From the NCBI GenBank assembly GCA_905221615.1, contig CAJNDT010002779.1:1870001-1934000 (forward strand): a stretch of DNA of 64,000 nucleotides. Direction: 5' to 3'. Under the pieces are notes generated by a model. It saw only the letters and a list, made by a program, of their open reading frames with translations, made no database searches and was not told the origin of the DNA. Positions 43,409 to 55,136 of the stretch are shown piece by piece (the stretch's first letter is position 1; the number at the start of each line of letters is the position of its first letter). Both the position numbers and the translations under genes were made by a program. This DNA is from Symbiodinium sp. CCMP2592. Taxonomy: Eukaryota > Sar > Dinophyceae > Suessiales > Symbiodiniaceae.

Positions 43409-44105
43409 AAGATAAGTTATGGGAGGGCTCAGTGAAGCTCTCGATGAGGTCGGGCTTACAATGCTGGGCATTGTGGCTTCTGTAGTGGCGCCAGTCGCTA
43501 GGCTGGCAGAAAGGCCTCCTGGAAAGGAGGTTTCGGAACGATGATTCGTTTTTGTTATGCCTGAGTCCAGAAAAGCGGGGTGTAGTGGTGTGGATGCGGT
43601 TTGCGGATCTCACGAATTTGGGGTTGGGATCCTGAGGTCGCTGTTTGTTGCTGCATCTGCTGTGTTTTCTGTGTTTCCCTCTCACCTTCCACCTTCAACG
43701 GTTTTTGGGAGGAATTTCTTTAGAGGACCCACCCCAGAAGTTTCATACCCGTCAATACTTTGCAGGGGCTTGATCTCCGAGGTCACATCACGCATAGTAG
43801 CTCCTACCATTGCTCATGCCAGTGAAGCTGAAGGGATGCTCCTCCTCTCCAAGCTCTCGACTAGTTACTTCTAAACCATTAAACCCCAAACCCTAAACCC
43901 CAAACGTGGGTGCGAGCCGACCCGAAGCCTTTGCCCGACGGGCATTCCAACCAACAAACTCTGGCGGGCGGAACAGAGGCTTTAAAAAAGATCCTAAACC
44001 CCAAATCCTAAACCCTAAACTGTGGTGACTAGTTGCCTCGCAGAAGAGAAGCGCCGCGGCAAGCCACTGCTTCAGAGTTGCCCGTCCCTCCACGTGGAGC
44101 GCTTT

Positions 44106-44204
44106 TGGGGTAGTATAGAGTATAGTCCCTATATAATCCCTACATACCCAAAAAGTGTAACCTTCAGTTCCCGATGATACCCGCCAAGTGGGAATTGTTA
44201 CTTT
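44106..44204 (+). mobile_element. Family K element
   Basis: TTTGGGGTAGTATAG, AGTCCCTATATAATCCCTACATACCCAAAAAG and TTCCCGATGATACCCGCCAAGTGGG match the copy at 31895. The ends are less symmetrical than in the other families. Confidence 0.65.
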
Positions 44205-46335
44205 TCTCTAGACCTGCAACCACGGCAGGGGGAGCGATGAGTGTTGTTTGTGGCTGCAGATTAACAAGGTGCTGAAGCCCTTCTTCCTGGGCTTGACCTG
44301 CGCTGCCTGTGGTAGAAACTCGATAGCACTGACTGGGTTAGTGTTGGCTTTTTAAGACTTTGGCACTGGGGCAGTGAAACCGGTAATAGCAAGCGGACCT
44401 TGTAAATGTTTTGTGTGTGTGTTCTGGTCAATCAGCTTTATAGCTGTGGTTGGCACTTTGTGCACGATTGAACCATCTGCTGCTCGAACCTGAAAGCAGA
44501 AATGTTTTAGGGTGATGGCCAGATCCTTCTCTTTCTCTGAACTATCAACCCTACACCCCCTGAACCCTCATGAACCTTTGTTTGTACCACGGATGTCGCA
44601 ATGAGGCTATGGCATGACCTTGTTCAAGGTCGGCCTCTTGCTTCGAAAAACTTGGGGCATCTTGGGATGTAGGGTCACCCACAGGCTAAATCCCGGAGCA
44701 TTTTGGGCTCTGTTGTTTGAGGCACCGACGCGAGGATGAGGGCAGATGACCGTTTGGATGCTTCCACTAAATCCAAGCAACAGGTTTCAGCAGTCACGGG
44801 AAAGAGGTTCCCGATCAGTCGTCGAACACAGGGCTACTGCCTTAGGTTTTGGAGTTTGGAGACCTGTTATGGTTCGGCTACAAAAAACTGCTGAAAACTC
44901 AGACTATGGCGCCAGCTCTTTGCTTCAGTTGTCCCCGTGCTTGTTCAGAGTCGTTCATACCCTCCAGTTGCTTGGCAATGTGGGTGCTCGGGGAGATCCT
45001 CAACGATCTTCGTGTGAATTCGCATGTCGACCTTGGAGCTCGGCCATGTTCTTCTCGACCGCCTTGCGTGTTGGTGTAGTACACCTTCGATTTCGGGTTC
45101 CTTGCGGGCTTTCTGCGACTCGCTCTAGTGGCTTACTGAAAGATCCCGTCAGCACTTGGACTCCACACACCCCAGATCATCGCCTAGAAGCCCGGGACCC
45201 TCAAGAAGCCCGCATCCGAAACCAAAGCTCGAAATCACGAACCCAGGTGCCGAAGTTGTGGGCAAGACGACGCACTGGTGGCTCAACGTCGCCACTTCGT
45301 CGCAGTCCATTTGAGTAGTTCTCTAGATTAGAGTCGCTTTTAGGGTTCGTTTTGCAAGTGTGCTGCACTGTTTGGGGGGTCAACAAAGGGATCATAAGTT
45401 AGAGAACTATCCTTATAGAACCCTGTTAGACCCTTATAGATCCCTTTAAGGAACCCTAAAAAAGGGGCCCCAATTTAGAGAACTACCCATTTGGGAACTC
45501 AACGCCAGCCCTAGGCTTCCAAGCATACAAGTACCCCGACTGAATCTCAGTGGTCAACGATGCATCACTCAAGAGTTCATATATTTTAGTAAGGGTAGTA
45601 CTATCATAAGATACTATAAGATAAGTTAAGCTACAAAACTGTACTACAGAATATTGTCAGGTGCCATCAAACCAAATCTTAAGGCTCATGGACCTTCCGC
45701 CCCTTTGTCGGATTATCTACCGCCCGTCGGTGAAAGCCAAGTGTAGAGGCAATTCTACCATCGCTACTAGAATTATTTGTAACATGAAGAATAATATCTT
45801 TGTATTCACTACAATATGAATATAGTAGTAGTAGGCAGAACCTATATTCACAAACTCCCTACGTGAAGCCTTTCATCGTGACTAGGAGCTCGAAGATGCA
45901 GCTCCTGCAGCTTCCAGTTTCTAGTGAGAGCCCTGGAACAGGGCTAAGCCAGTACGATGGACGTCAACAAGTCTAGCGAAGCGGGTTTAGGGTTTATAGG
46001 GTTTAGGGTTTAGGGTTTTGAGTTCTGCTTTTTTTGATGACTCAAGCCTGTGCTCAACAACGAGGAGCTATATGTACTTGCTATCTTTGCGCTGGCCGTC
46101 TGCGTTATCCAGGCACCCGTGATGACGTCAGTCGCTGTTTTGATTGGCTTCAGTCATCATAGAAGCCTAATGAGATAAATGCCAACATTATTCCCTAGGG
46201 CTCCTTCTTATCGTAGTGATGCGTCCTTAGGCCCGCGGAGCTAGCACCGCCAGGTCGCTGGCCTAGGATCCAAAGCTATACATGGCATTGACTTCAGAGG
46301 TTTCCCCCTCTTATCCCAAAGCTTGAACCCTAAGC
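44205..46335. other. No convincing gene
   Basis: The 190-codon frame at 44746-45318 shares its interval with minus-strand frames and shows no motif. A partial foldback-like segment lies at 45385-45490 (TTAGAGAACTATCC, AGGGGCCCCAATTTAGAGAACTACCC). TTTAGGG units occur at 45985-46018. Confidence 0.5.
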
Positions 46336-46433
46336 CCTACCTTAACCCTGAATAACCTACCTTCTTAGGGTTCCTTGTGATGATTTCCGTATACAAGTCC
46401 TTAAAAAGGTAGGTCCTTCAGGGTTAAGGTAGG
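46336..46433 (+). mobile_element. Foldback element (family L, single copy)
   Basis: CCTACCTTAACCCTGAATAACCTACCTT pairs with AAGGTAGGTCCTTCAGGGTTAAGGTAGG over about 28 bases. No clear flanking duplication. A looser relative may lie at 49368-49480 (ACCTTAACCTACCAAAACAT..). Confidence 0.75.
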
Positions 46434-48049
46434 ATCTAGTTTAGAAGCTTAGCCTTACGGAGTTCAGGGACTCTGGTGTTCCCAGGCTTTACGAGTTTCG
46501 GCGCTTTCAGACACGAAATGGACGCTAAAGGGTTTCAGGGTCAGGGTGAGCCCAAAATCAAAACTCTTAACCCTAAGGCCCCAAAAGGATTCAGGGTCAG
46601 GGTTAGTTGGGGGCGTTTAGGGTTTTGGGTTTCAGGTGTAGATTGAGGGTTTCCGTCTAGCTATGAGACTACAATGCCTTCAAGGGCCCTCCAGACGCCA
46701 CATATCCTGCGCTTGGTTTGGGTTTCCCGTAGGCTGAACGACATTGAAAAAATGTAGCCTCACATGGTCAACGGGGGCAGCCAGAACGAACTGATTCATT
46801 GCAGAACGATCCGATCTATGGACAGGTAGAGGACCTAGTGTCCTGCAGGCCAGTCTAGATATCTGGGATACTGACCAGGCCTTGACAGAGGCAGTTCTGA
46901 CCGAAGTCTGTGGCCGATTGCCACGCGTTCAGGGCTCAAAGCTCCAGGGTTGAGCATGTAGGGCCATTCAGGGGCTGTGGCTTGTTTCGGTGGTAGGGTT
47001 TAGGGCAGTTTAGGGCTTAGGGTGGCCGATGGTGGCTTCGGGCTCTCGCATGCCAACTGCCTGTGAAGCCCGAAAGTTTCAGCCCTGGCTCTATCTGCCT
47101 CGTGAGGGTTTGCAAGCCAGGCAGGACTTGACAACGGCAAGCGGGCAATCTTCATGTGTGTACAAAGCTGTTGTTAATTGCATCAGATTACATCCACCTT
47201 CAACTCTTAAAAAAAGATCCCTAAACACTGGAACCCCTCTTGACCCTACATGGCCCTACATTGGGACTCCAGCAGCAAAGCCCCGGCAGGTTCACACGCT
47301 GAACTTGGGCCTTCGCAGCTCGACGTGTTTGACGCATTTCCGCTTACCTGATTTATTCTTGCGGTGGTGATGATGATGTCAAGAGCGAGGGGAGGAAGAA
47401 AGCAACGACTCTACTGTGATGATGGTTGCGAGGATGACCATGATCATGACCATGGTGACGATCATGCTGATGCTGACGCTGGTACTTGTAGTTGTAGGAA
47501 CGGCAGCAGCAGGACTAGTAGGTACTGCTGCTGCATGGGGGCGGGTGTTTGTTGCACTTTCCCGTTTCGTTGGCCGTGTTGATGGATACCTAATTCTCCA
47601 GAGGTTTCGCGGATCGGCGTTTGGGGGCTTTACAGTTAGAGGTAATAATACAAGTCAGTCAACATACTCGCAAATCTTGATTCTTGATTCACTTGTGAAT
47701 CGACTGTCACCCCAAGACCTTTGGCCCAAATTCCAAAACATGGCCAACGAGGACACGGCGAGGTGGTCACGATCATCCCGACCTTCTTCGCCCTGGGGGT
47801 GCTGTTCTCCCTTTTTCAGGCCTTTTTCGTATCTTAGTCAACAGGGTAGTACTACGCAGGACATAGGGTTCGGTGCTGGTGATTGAGGCTTCGAGGCATT
47901 GGTGGCAAACGATAGCGTGACGGCTGCTTCCGAAAAACTCGTCTACTTGCTAGACGATGACCATGAATGTGCTGCCACGAAGTTTTTTCTCGCACAGAGC
48001 ACAGAAAAAGAGGACCGGAGGAAGTCTTGTAGAGTAGATGCAGATAGCA

Positions 48050-48078
48050 CAAACACACACACACACACACCCACACCC
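48050..48078 (+). repeat. AC microsatellite
   Basis: CACACACACACACACAC merges into CCCACACCCTAAAGCCC. Confidence 0.85.
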
Positions 48079-48310
48079 TAAAGCCCAAAATCTCCAAAGC
48101 ACATTTCTTACCCTTAAAACCCTGCGCCCTACACCCCCAAATCCCCAAACCTAAGGGGACACTGAACCAGCGAGGCAGAGATGGCCTTCGGGGAGCTGAA
48201 TGACATCGGAGGAGCCACCAACATCGCTGCCCAGCTGTAGAGGGCTTTGTTTAGGGTATGGGGCTTGGGGTGTAGGGTTTAGGGCATACAGTAAGGTTTG
48301 CGGGGAGCAG

Positions 48311-48580
48311 GCAGGGTCTTCCCCGGGTGGAATTTGACCTGGCACTCGGCATCGTTGGGTTTTGTAGTTTTGGGCCCTAGCTCTGGCGAGGTAATCTTCA
48401 TTGCCGGCGTTGTGCTGGTGATTGGCAGCACGCTGGCTTTGCTCCTCCTTCAACGAGAAGAGGAGGAGGATCCAAGCTCCCTTTTCTTACCTTTGGTTAG
48501 TAGGGAATGGAGGAATGGGGTACAAGTATAACTACTATTACTACCATTCTTCTATTCCCTACTAACCAAAGGTAAGTTAA
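48311..48580 (+). CDS. Candidate 3' exon of a membrane protein
   Basis: The frame carries SLGFVVLGPSSGEVIFIAGV, then VLVIGSTLALLLL, then a charged tail QREEEEDPSS. That is one strong hydrophobic helix with an acidic cytoplasmic-type tail. The family F element begins at the end (LFLPL). Spliced out as 48496-48571 it leaves Val-Ser-stop; retained, it adds nine residues to the same stop at 48580. The upstream acceptor is unclear (AG|G at 48310 is possible). No family is recognised. Confidence 0.4.
48486..48576 (+). mobile_element. Family F element at a candidate exon end
   Basis: CTTACCTTTGGTTAGTAGGG pairs perfectly with CCCTACTAACCAAAGGTAAG. The inner TTAGTAGGGAATGG is shared with the 27118 copy, but the outer 11 bases differ. 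TTTG|GTTAGT and CAAAG|G offer a GT-AG intron of 76 nt (48496-48571). Confidence 0.85.
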
Positions 48581-48771
48581 GTATACACTCGCTGCGCTTG
48601 CTGTCTGTCGGTCGTGAAAGCTGCGCATGCGACTTGCAAGCGGATGATGCAATAATACTTTGACTTAGACCTGCCACTACCCGTGCAACTGCCGCTGCAC
48701 TGCTGCAAGGACGCAGCGGACACAGGTCCACGACAACGGACAGTTATTTACAACAACGCTCTGTCAATACA

Positions 48772-49010
48772 TGACGTGTGTGTGTGTGTTTTCTACATTG
48801 TATATATGGTACATGCTGTATGTATGTACGTATGTATGTATCTGTGTATGTATGTATGTATGTATGAACATACACGCAATACAATATCTGTGTATGTGTA
48901 TATGCATATACATATATACGGCATTTTTATGCATGTAACATCATGGGTGTTGATATATCTATATGTTTGTACTGTATACACGGATGTATATAGGCATTTA
49001 TACATATGAA
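48772..49010 (+). repeat. GT and TATG microsatellites
   Basis: A GTGTGTGTGTG run, then TATGTATGTA units (48818-48866) and weaker TATA/CATA sequence. It produces long Tyr/Met/Val chance frames on both strands. Confidence 0.88.
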
Positions 49011-49742
49011 CCACGGGGAGTACGTGGCTTGTTGTCAATGCTACTGCTGCTGCTGCTGCTGCAGCTACCGATACCAGCTTCCGGCCGCGCACTGTTAGAT
49101 ACTAGCTACTGAGCAGCCACTGACTCCCGGCTATATACTGCTGCTGCAACTCGTATTGCCACTTCCACCGCGATTCTTGCTAGTACGACTACTCCTAGCT
49201 CCCACTCCTGATCACCATTGCCATCATAGTCATCACCATGAGCATCATCACAGGCGTGTTAGGGCAGGGGTGCTAGGGCTGTGATCCGGAGGAGATCGTC
49301 AAGATCGCAGATGCCCAGGACGAAGAGCGTGTCTTCGTCCGAAATGTGGCATCGGGTGCAGGAAAACCAAGGTTAAATCATACCTTAACCTACCAAAACA
49401 TACATGTTTGGTAGGTCCCTTTAAATTTCATATCAGAGTTCATAAAAAGAACCTACAAAAAGAAGTAGGCTTTAGTAGTGTAAGGTGCTTGATACTTCGC
49501 ACTTTAGGCATTGCTTTCCAGCGCACCAACCCCTATCCGTCGGCTTGAAGCTATCTGTGAAAAAAGCCAAAAGTCCAAGTTTGGGATCTACGGTTAGGAG
49601 GCTTTTGAGCTTTCAGGTCTTAGGAGTTGGGAGAGGGGGTGTGATTTCTGGGTTATGAATTTTGCAGAGTGTTGTGTTGCTTGAGGGTTCGTAAGATCTT
49701 CAGAGGAGTTGGATCTCAGACCTAAGTTTCGATTTGTAAAGT

Positions 49743-49843
49743 GGGAGTTTCCGAAAATAGGGTACCCTAATATGGTACCCTAAATAGTAGGATGCTTATT
49801 ATAAGGACCCCACATAAGGTACCCCTAATTTTCGGAAACTCCC
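49743..49843 (+). mobile_element. Family A element, reverse orientation
   Basis: The inverted ends GGGAGTTTCCG and CGGAAACTCCC are flanked by exact AAGT duplications (49739-49742 and 49844-49847). The core matches the reverse complement of the 8109 copy. Confidence 0.92.
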
Positions 49844-50241
49844 AAGTGTCCGCCCGCCTTGTCCTGTGCGAAATTTGCGTGAAGACCCTGGGGTCGAGCT
49901 TGGAGAACCCTGTAGCGAGGGTAGACCAATAAGCCGTCACATAATTATGGGCTGAATATCGCTCAGATGAAGGAATGTGCCCTAAACCCTAAAATCAAAC
50001 AATGGCACAGTCGCAAGGCAGGCACAAGTGCCTAAAGCCTTGAATTGTGCAAGAACCTCAATCCCAACCGCAGACGTTGAAGCCGCAGATGGGTCCTGGG
50101 CTTCATGTATTGAGCTTAGGGCCTGTGACTTCCACAGCTTTTGGTGTTCCATTGACAGGGAACTTCGAGGTTTGATGGGACTTACAAGCAACAGGTTTTG
50201 TGCCTTGGGTTTAGCCAGACTTCGTCCAGGGTGCATCGGCC

Positions 50242-51021
50242 ATGACGACAAGGCAGAGTAGGCTAATTCTCGATACCCCGACAAGGGGGACCAAAAGGCC
50301 AGCGGCAAATCTGTCTGATCTGGAACCAGAGGGGCCAACAACAGCTACTGCAGAGCAGGTTAGCGACGTGCGCATAGAGTTCGGAGAAAATTCTGAGGAC
50401 TCCATGCTGGCAAACTCTGCTTTACTTCGGATGGCATCCCCAGTATTCAACCGCATGTTCACTAGTGGCATGAGGGAGGCGCAGCAAGGCGTCATCAAAG
50501 TGGAAGTGGCCAGCAAGGAGGAGTTCAAGGTCTTCTACGATTTTTTGCTACCTATGGCATGGGGCGCTAGAGTATCAGAGAACAATGTTGATTCGCTTCT
50601 CGCAATCAGCGACTACTACCAAGTGGAGATGATCAAACAGCGATGCGAGAATCATTTGCTTCGCTGTGCGCCAACTGCCAGTCGCTTGCTGCAAGCGCAC
50701 AGGCACGGCCTCAAAAGTCAATACGAAAGGTGCATTGGTGCCCTGGCCAAGAAGAGTACGAAGGTGGACTTGGAGGTGCTCCGGTCGCAGCCGGACATCT
50801 TGTTTGATCTACTCCCAACGCTGAACCGGCTCAGGGCCATGAAAAGTGAGATCGTCAGACACCAGGCTGCAGTCGAACCCAAGAATCCTATTTTCGAAGA
50901 TGTGGACTTTGCCAATGGGCGTAGATTTTCCACGTCCGCATCACAGAGAATATCTGTACTTTTGAGGGCCCGGCCGGGATTGAGAGTTTTCTTGAGAAAG
51001 TTGCTCCAGGAATTGGAGTGA
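50242..51021 (+). CDS. BTB/POZ domain protein
   Basis: This single uninterrupted frame runs 259 codons from ATG (50242) to TGA. Residues about 40-145 form a BTB/POZ domain. The start DVRIEF, the LLRMASPVFNRMF segment (the HxxxLaxxSpvFxxmF pattern in reduced form), the KVEVASKEEFKVFYDFL strand-helix and the LLAISDYYQVEMIKQRCENHL end are all present. BTB domains mediate dimerisation and often link substrates to Cullin-3 ubiquitin ligases. The C-terminal 110 residues are helical, without kelch, MATH or zinc-finger motifs. The first 38 residues are polar and probably disordered. No intron is needed, unusual beside the other genes here and possibly a sign of retroposition. ATG at 50242 is the first in frame. 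A role in ubiquitylation is inference only. Confidence 0.9.
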   Translation: MTTRQSRLILDTPTRGTKRPAANLSDLEPEGPTTATAEQVSDVRIEFGENSEDSMLANSALLRMASPVFNRMFTSGMREAQQGVIKVEVASKEEFKVFYDFLLPMAWGARVSENNVDSLLAISDYYQVEMIKQRCENHLLRCAPTASRLLQAHRHGLKSQYERCIGALAKKSTKVDLEVLRSQPDILFDLLPTLNRLRAMKSEIVRHQAAVEPKNPIFEDVDFANGRRFSTSASQRISVLLRARPGLRVFLRKLLQELE

Positions 51022-51884
51022 TTGTATCAAGCATCGCTGGACTTCCAAGAATGCGACGGCCGACAGTACGTGGTTCCTAGGCTGATGCACAAGCCAATCA
51101 GCCAATCTGTTCCTGTGGTCATGAAGACAGCTCCGGGAGACAGCGGAAGCGCACCCACTGGACGATGAGTGCAATAGCAGGCTTGGGCAGCGGCCTGAAA
51201 GAAGAAGTGGCGATTTGGGCAAGCTTTCCTGGGTAGCTGCATCACGGTGACCACTGTTGCTATTTCTCTATAGGAGTACAGGCATTGACTTCGCAGGCAT
51301 GTCGAGGCAGACAGGTGCAGTATTTTATAATGGAGCAATCGTCGTGGCTGTAGGATTTGAGTTCTTGGGCTCGGAGGTCGTAGAAGCTGCGTTTTGCTGT
51401 TTTTTGGTGCATCAAACTCCGCAGCTAGGAGGTGAAGGGCTGTTCTTCGTGCCAGTCTTCTCATGTTTTAAGGATTAAGGCTGCGCTTTCTGGACAGCTG
51501 TAAAAGGGGGCTTAGAAAACGACTGAGAACAACCTTCAATAGCCCTGAGCCACATACGCTGAGTCCTACATCCGAGCCTGGCACACCCTAAACCCTAAAC
51601 CCACTGGGCTTTGTACTCCAAGGTGTCCCGCTCCTCCATGATCGGCGGACGAATTCAGAGCCTACACTCCGGCGGAAGCTGGGTCGCTTCAGAATTGGGG
51701 GTTTTCGTTTTAGTGTTTCGAGTTTGGAGTTTCGAGGGATTTTGCGTTGAGGGTTTCGCATTTAGCGTGAAGGTTTGCGGCAGAGCTTCAGGAGCGACTT
51801 CCAGATTCGGCGGGAACGAAGAGCTTGAAGTGTCCGTGCACATGGAAAAGACTATGGACATGTAGGCACACAGTGTACATATTT

Positions 51885-52560
51885 CATGCGAGTTCATGTA
51901 CATATTCGTATATGTATACGGGCACATGCATACATGCATACATTACATACCTACACAAAAGTTTGCATTGTCTGCGTATGTGCAACATGTATGTAAATGC
52001 CTGTGTATCTAGATCCAGATTTGTGCATGTTGTGTGTCTGTGTATGCACTGTTGCACTGCTGCAGACATGCATGCATGAATGCACGCATAAACGCATGCG
52101 TGTAGGTACGTAAGCATATAAGTATGTATGTATGCATAGAAGTAGGCATAGGCATATGCAACGACATAGATATAGACGTAAGTAACATGCATGTATACAT
52201 ACCGACATGTAAACCTGTGTGTTGATTCAGGGACGTAAGCATGTACATGCACATCTATGTATACATTCTTTGTGTACACATACACATTACATACATACAC
52301 ATACCTACAAATAAATGATTACACACACACAAATACCTACCAAAAACCCATCCATGCATGCACACATACACACAAGCATACAAACTTACTCATAATGTAG
52401 AGCAGTGTAACATAACTCAGCTCATTTATCGTAACATAACAACCCATAGCATACACAGCACACATCGCATACATTATGCACATACACTACATACATACGT
52501 AGATACATAGTTACATAGTTGCAAAGTTACATACATAAATACATACATACACGCATGCTT
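51885..52560. repeat. Cryptically simple CATA/TATG region
   Basis: About 670 bases enriched in ATAC, CATA, TGTA and ACAC tetranucleotides without a long perfect array. All overlapping Cys/Tyr/His-rich frames here are artefacts of this composition. Confidence 0.85.
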
Positions 52561-53100
52561 ACACGTTCCTGTGTGCGTGTGAAGAGGTGGCTACTTACAG
52601 TTCCTGCTCCTGCGTTGTTAGTGCTACAGGCTACTGCATGGTAAGTCTTTGCGACTACTCTGAACGGACCCGCATGCGGAACCCTAACTAGTACCCCTGA
52701 GTTGCCAAACCCGCATATACCCATAGCTGTGGAAGTCAGTTGATCCTGGCGTAGCCGAGGAATTCCTGGAGCCTCTCCCATCTGAGCAGCTCGGATGCAG
52801 TCAAATTGCAACTCTTCGAGCTTGGTGTCACTTTGCTTGCTGCTTTCTGTCTTTGGAAAACGACCTGCATTGAAATTCCGCAGCTTGTTCGCAGTGAACA
52901 TCAGGATATGTTCGCCAAAAATGGTACCCAGATCCCTCACTACACTTCCCAATCTATGTGCTTCGGTTTTAAAAAATCTCAGTGCGTGTAGAAAACTGAG
53001 GTATGGTTCCCAACAAGAGCTTCGACAGTGTGGCCTGGCACAAGCAGGATTTTCCGAGTGCGGGATCCTAACATCGAGCCCCAAATGCTACGACCTTACC

Positions 53101-53215
53101 TAGACCCTCAAAGTAGGTAAAATAATGGCCCAAACCCTATAAAAGGCTATTATTCTACATACTTTTGGCGTCCAGGTAACTATACTTAGGGACCCTTCAA
53201 TGTGGTACCTTGATT
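53101..53215 (+). repeat. Weak foldback segment
   Basis: CCTAGACCCTCAAAGTAGGTAAAATAATGG and CTATTATTCTACATACTTTTGGCGTCCAGG can pair imperfectly. The left end resembles family O. It may be an eroded element. Confidence 0.45.
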
Positions 53216-53589
53216 TTCTAACATAAGACCTGTTACCCCAATGTTTTGTAGCACTCCCATTGTTCGTAGCCGCCCGGAATTCGCTTCGCTCCATGCCGTC
53301 GAAGGTTGATGGAGTCGGACCAAAAGCCTCAACCGATCTTATCCAACTGGAGCTCCCATATGTACATTCGATCTTTTGCACAATTTTCGGCCGTATTCTA
53401 CTGCATTCTACTAGATTCTGCCATCTTCTGTACACCAAAACCCAATCAACATCGATATCAAGCCCCCCACCTCTGCCAGGTCCAGGAGTTTACGCTCCTT
53501 TCTGTCACGGGGCCCATGGGTGTGGCGTAGGCTTACGCAAAGTCTCCATGGTAGTTCCTGTTTTGGTTTATAACCAATTTATTGTTGTT

Positions 53590-53625
53590 ATTATGATTAT
53601 TATTATTATTATAATTAATATTATT
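53590..53625 (+). repeat. ATT microsatellite
   Basis: ATTATTATTATTATTATAATTAATATTATT, giving a poly-Ile segment in a chance frame (53260-53829). Confidence 0.85.
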
Positions 53626-53799
53626 TGTAATCTCCAGTTTTATTTATATTTCGGATCTTACAAGACAAGGGAACTACAATGGAGACTACACGCAGAGCTT
53701 CGCCATGCCCAGGGCAATGGCTCCGCGTCTGTGCAGGTTCTTCTGCCTGAGATTAGTATGATGTGCCGTGCTCCCCTGCAAAGAAAGTCCTTCTCACAA

Positions 53800-53893
53800 T
53801 CCCTAAACCCTAAACTCCCTAAACCCTAAACCCCCTAAACCCCCTAAACCCTCTAAACCCCCTAAACCCTAAACCCTTAAAACCCTAAACCCC
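53800..53893 (-). repeat. CCCTAAA array
   Basis: About ten units with CCCCCTAAA and CTCTAAA variants, 105 bp before the family A copy at 53998. Confidence 0.88.
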
Positions 53894-53997
53894 GCAGATC
53901 TCCTCCCACGACGAGGGCGCTGTGGGGAGTCGAGAGGAGCGACCTCGGAAGTCGGAGGTCTCCTAGGTTTCGTCAGCAGAGTAGCCCAGGCCATTTT

Positions 53998-54099
53998 GGG
54001 AGTTTCCGAAAACCAGGCGTACCTTATTTGGGGGTCCTTATAAAAATGATCCTACTATTTACGGTCCCAAATTAGGGTCCCCTATTTTTGGAAACTCCC
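53998..54099 (+). mobile_element. Family A element
   Basis: The ends are GGGAGTTTCCG and TGGAAACTCCC. The flanking duplication is ATTTT (53993-53997 and 54100-54104), one base longer than in the other copies, possibly by chance. Confidence 0.9.
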
Positions 54100-54207
54100 A
54101 TTTTGGGGAGCTTGTGACGCTCCGGCGGATTCGTGCCCGCCTCGGGTGCCGATCGATTGAACTGGGTGTTTATCATAGCTGCGGCCAGACTGAAATCGCC
54201 AACCCCA

Positions 54208-54327
54208 AATTCTAGGATGCCCAGTAGTACCCTTATTCCCTTTTTGTAGTCCTAGGTTCCTTATAAAGTTACCCAATACCAAAAAGGGAGCCCTTTTTAT
54301 TCCTAGCTTACTGGGCATCCTAGAATT
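54208..54327 (+). mobile_element. Foldback element (family J, single copy)
   Basis: AATTCTAGGATGCCCAGTA and TACTGGGCATCCTAGAATT are a perfect 19-base inverted repeat; CTTATTCCCTTTTTG and CAAAAAGGGAGC pair inside. It lies 108 bp after the family A copy at 53998. Confidence 0.82.
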
Positions 54328-54902
54328 CAGATATCAAGCTTCAGAACCCAACACCCTATACCCTAAACCCTGGGGATCAACAATCTGTAGGCCTAAACCC
54401 TTGCCTCCAAAACCCTCAACCCCATGCGCTTGGTAATTTATAAACACCCAGCTGGCACATGGGCACAAGGCCCAGTATGATGAGGTTCTCAAGCTATTCG
54501 CTGAAGGCTAAGGGTTCTCAAAAAGGGGTACATAACGGTTCGTAAAAGGGTTATATAGGGGTTTTCAAAAACTGTGGCAGATAAGGGTTCTATAAGCAGG
54601 GCTTTGTGTAGTGTAGAGTTTCTGGACAGGGGCCTTGAGAACTAGGGCTTTGTTGTCTGCAGCTTCGTGCCGGGGTTGTTGAGTTGCATCTCTAGAATCA
54701 TCTGATGTTCAGAGTTCATGGCTTCTGTTTAGGATGATTTCGAAGATCTTTCGGAGCTGCTGTGACATGAGGCTTGTTCATCATGTGGAGTTCTTACGAA
54801 CGGGGTAGACAGGTGTTGGTCAGTGCCCCTGCGAGGTCCGCGAGTTCCCACCAAGTTTGGGCTCAAGCCCCCAGCACGTGGTGATTGTCCTGGTGGTGTT
54901 AG

Positions 54903-55136
54903 TTGGTCCTAGTGGTTCCGGTCTTGTTTGTCCTGGCCGTGTTGGTCGTCGTCATGGTGTACATGGTGCTGTTCTTTCATCGCACTTTGGCGGTGTATGC
55001 TTGCATGGCTAGGTGCTGCAAGGCTAGAACCTCACTTGCAGAGAGTTCGGACCTGGAGAACGTTCCAGGGAAAGCGGATAGTGCCCACGGTGTGGTCAAA
55101 AGTGCGGCATGGGCTCGAGCCGTTGGTTGGACATAA
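54903..55136 (+). CDS. Candidate exon with a transmembrane helix
   Basis: The frame encodes VVPVLFVLAVLVVVMVYMVL followed by FFHRTLAVYACMARCCKART, one strong hydrophobic helix and a cysteine-rich basic segment, then a polar tail to TAA. There is no ATG before the helix. Simple GT-rich sequence can give such helices by chance. Confidence 0.28.
   Translation: MVLVVPVLFVLAVLVVVMVYMVLFFHRTLAVYACMARCCKARTSLAESSDLENVPGKADSAHGVVKSAAWARAVGWT

Noticed and set aside
44746-45318. 190-codon plus-strand frame
   Set aside because: It is overlapped by open frames on the other strand, is rich in Arg/Ser/Pro as in random GC-balanced DNA, and has no motif or splice signal.
47416-47886. Hydrophobic N-terminus suggesting a signal or membrane helix
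   Set aside because: The Met/Val/Leu stretch is the translation of a GATGATG/CATGACC-rich tract; the rest has no protein-like continuity.
48683-49092. Tyr/Val/Met-rich frames on both strands
   Set aside because: Products of GT and TATG microsatellites.
52527-53084. 185-codon minus-strand frame
   Set aside because: Its end lies in the CATA/TATG simple-sequence region and opposite frames cover the rest; no recognisable domain.
53260-53829. 189-codon plus-strand frame with a poly-Ile segment
   Set aside because: The hydrophobic part is the translation of an ATT microsatellite, and the C-terminus runs into a CCCTAAA array.
53985-54000. Possible dinoflagellate spliced-leader sequence (GCCATTTTGG)
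   Set aside because: Only about ten bases match the leader and they run into the end of a family A element; the rest of the 22-base leader is absent.
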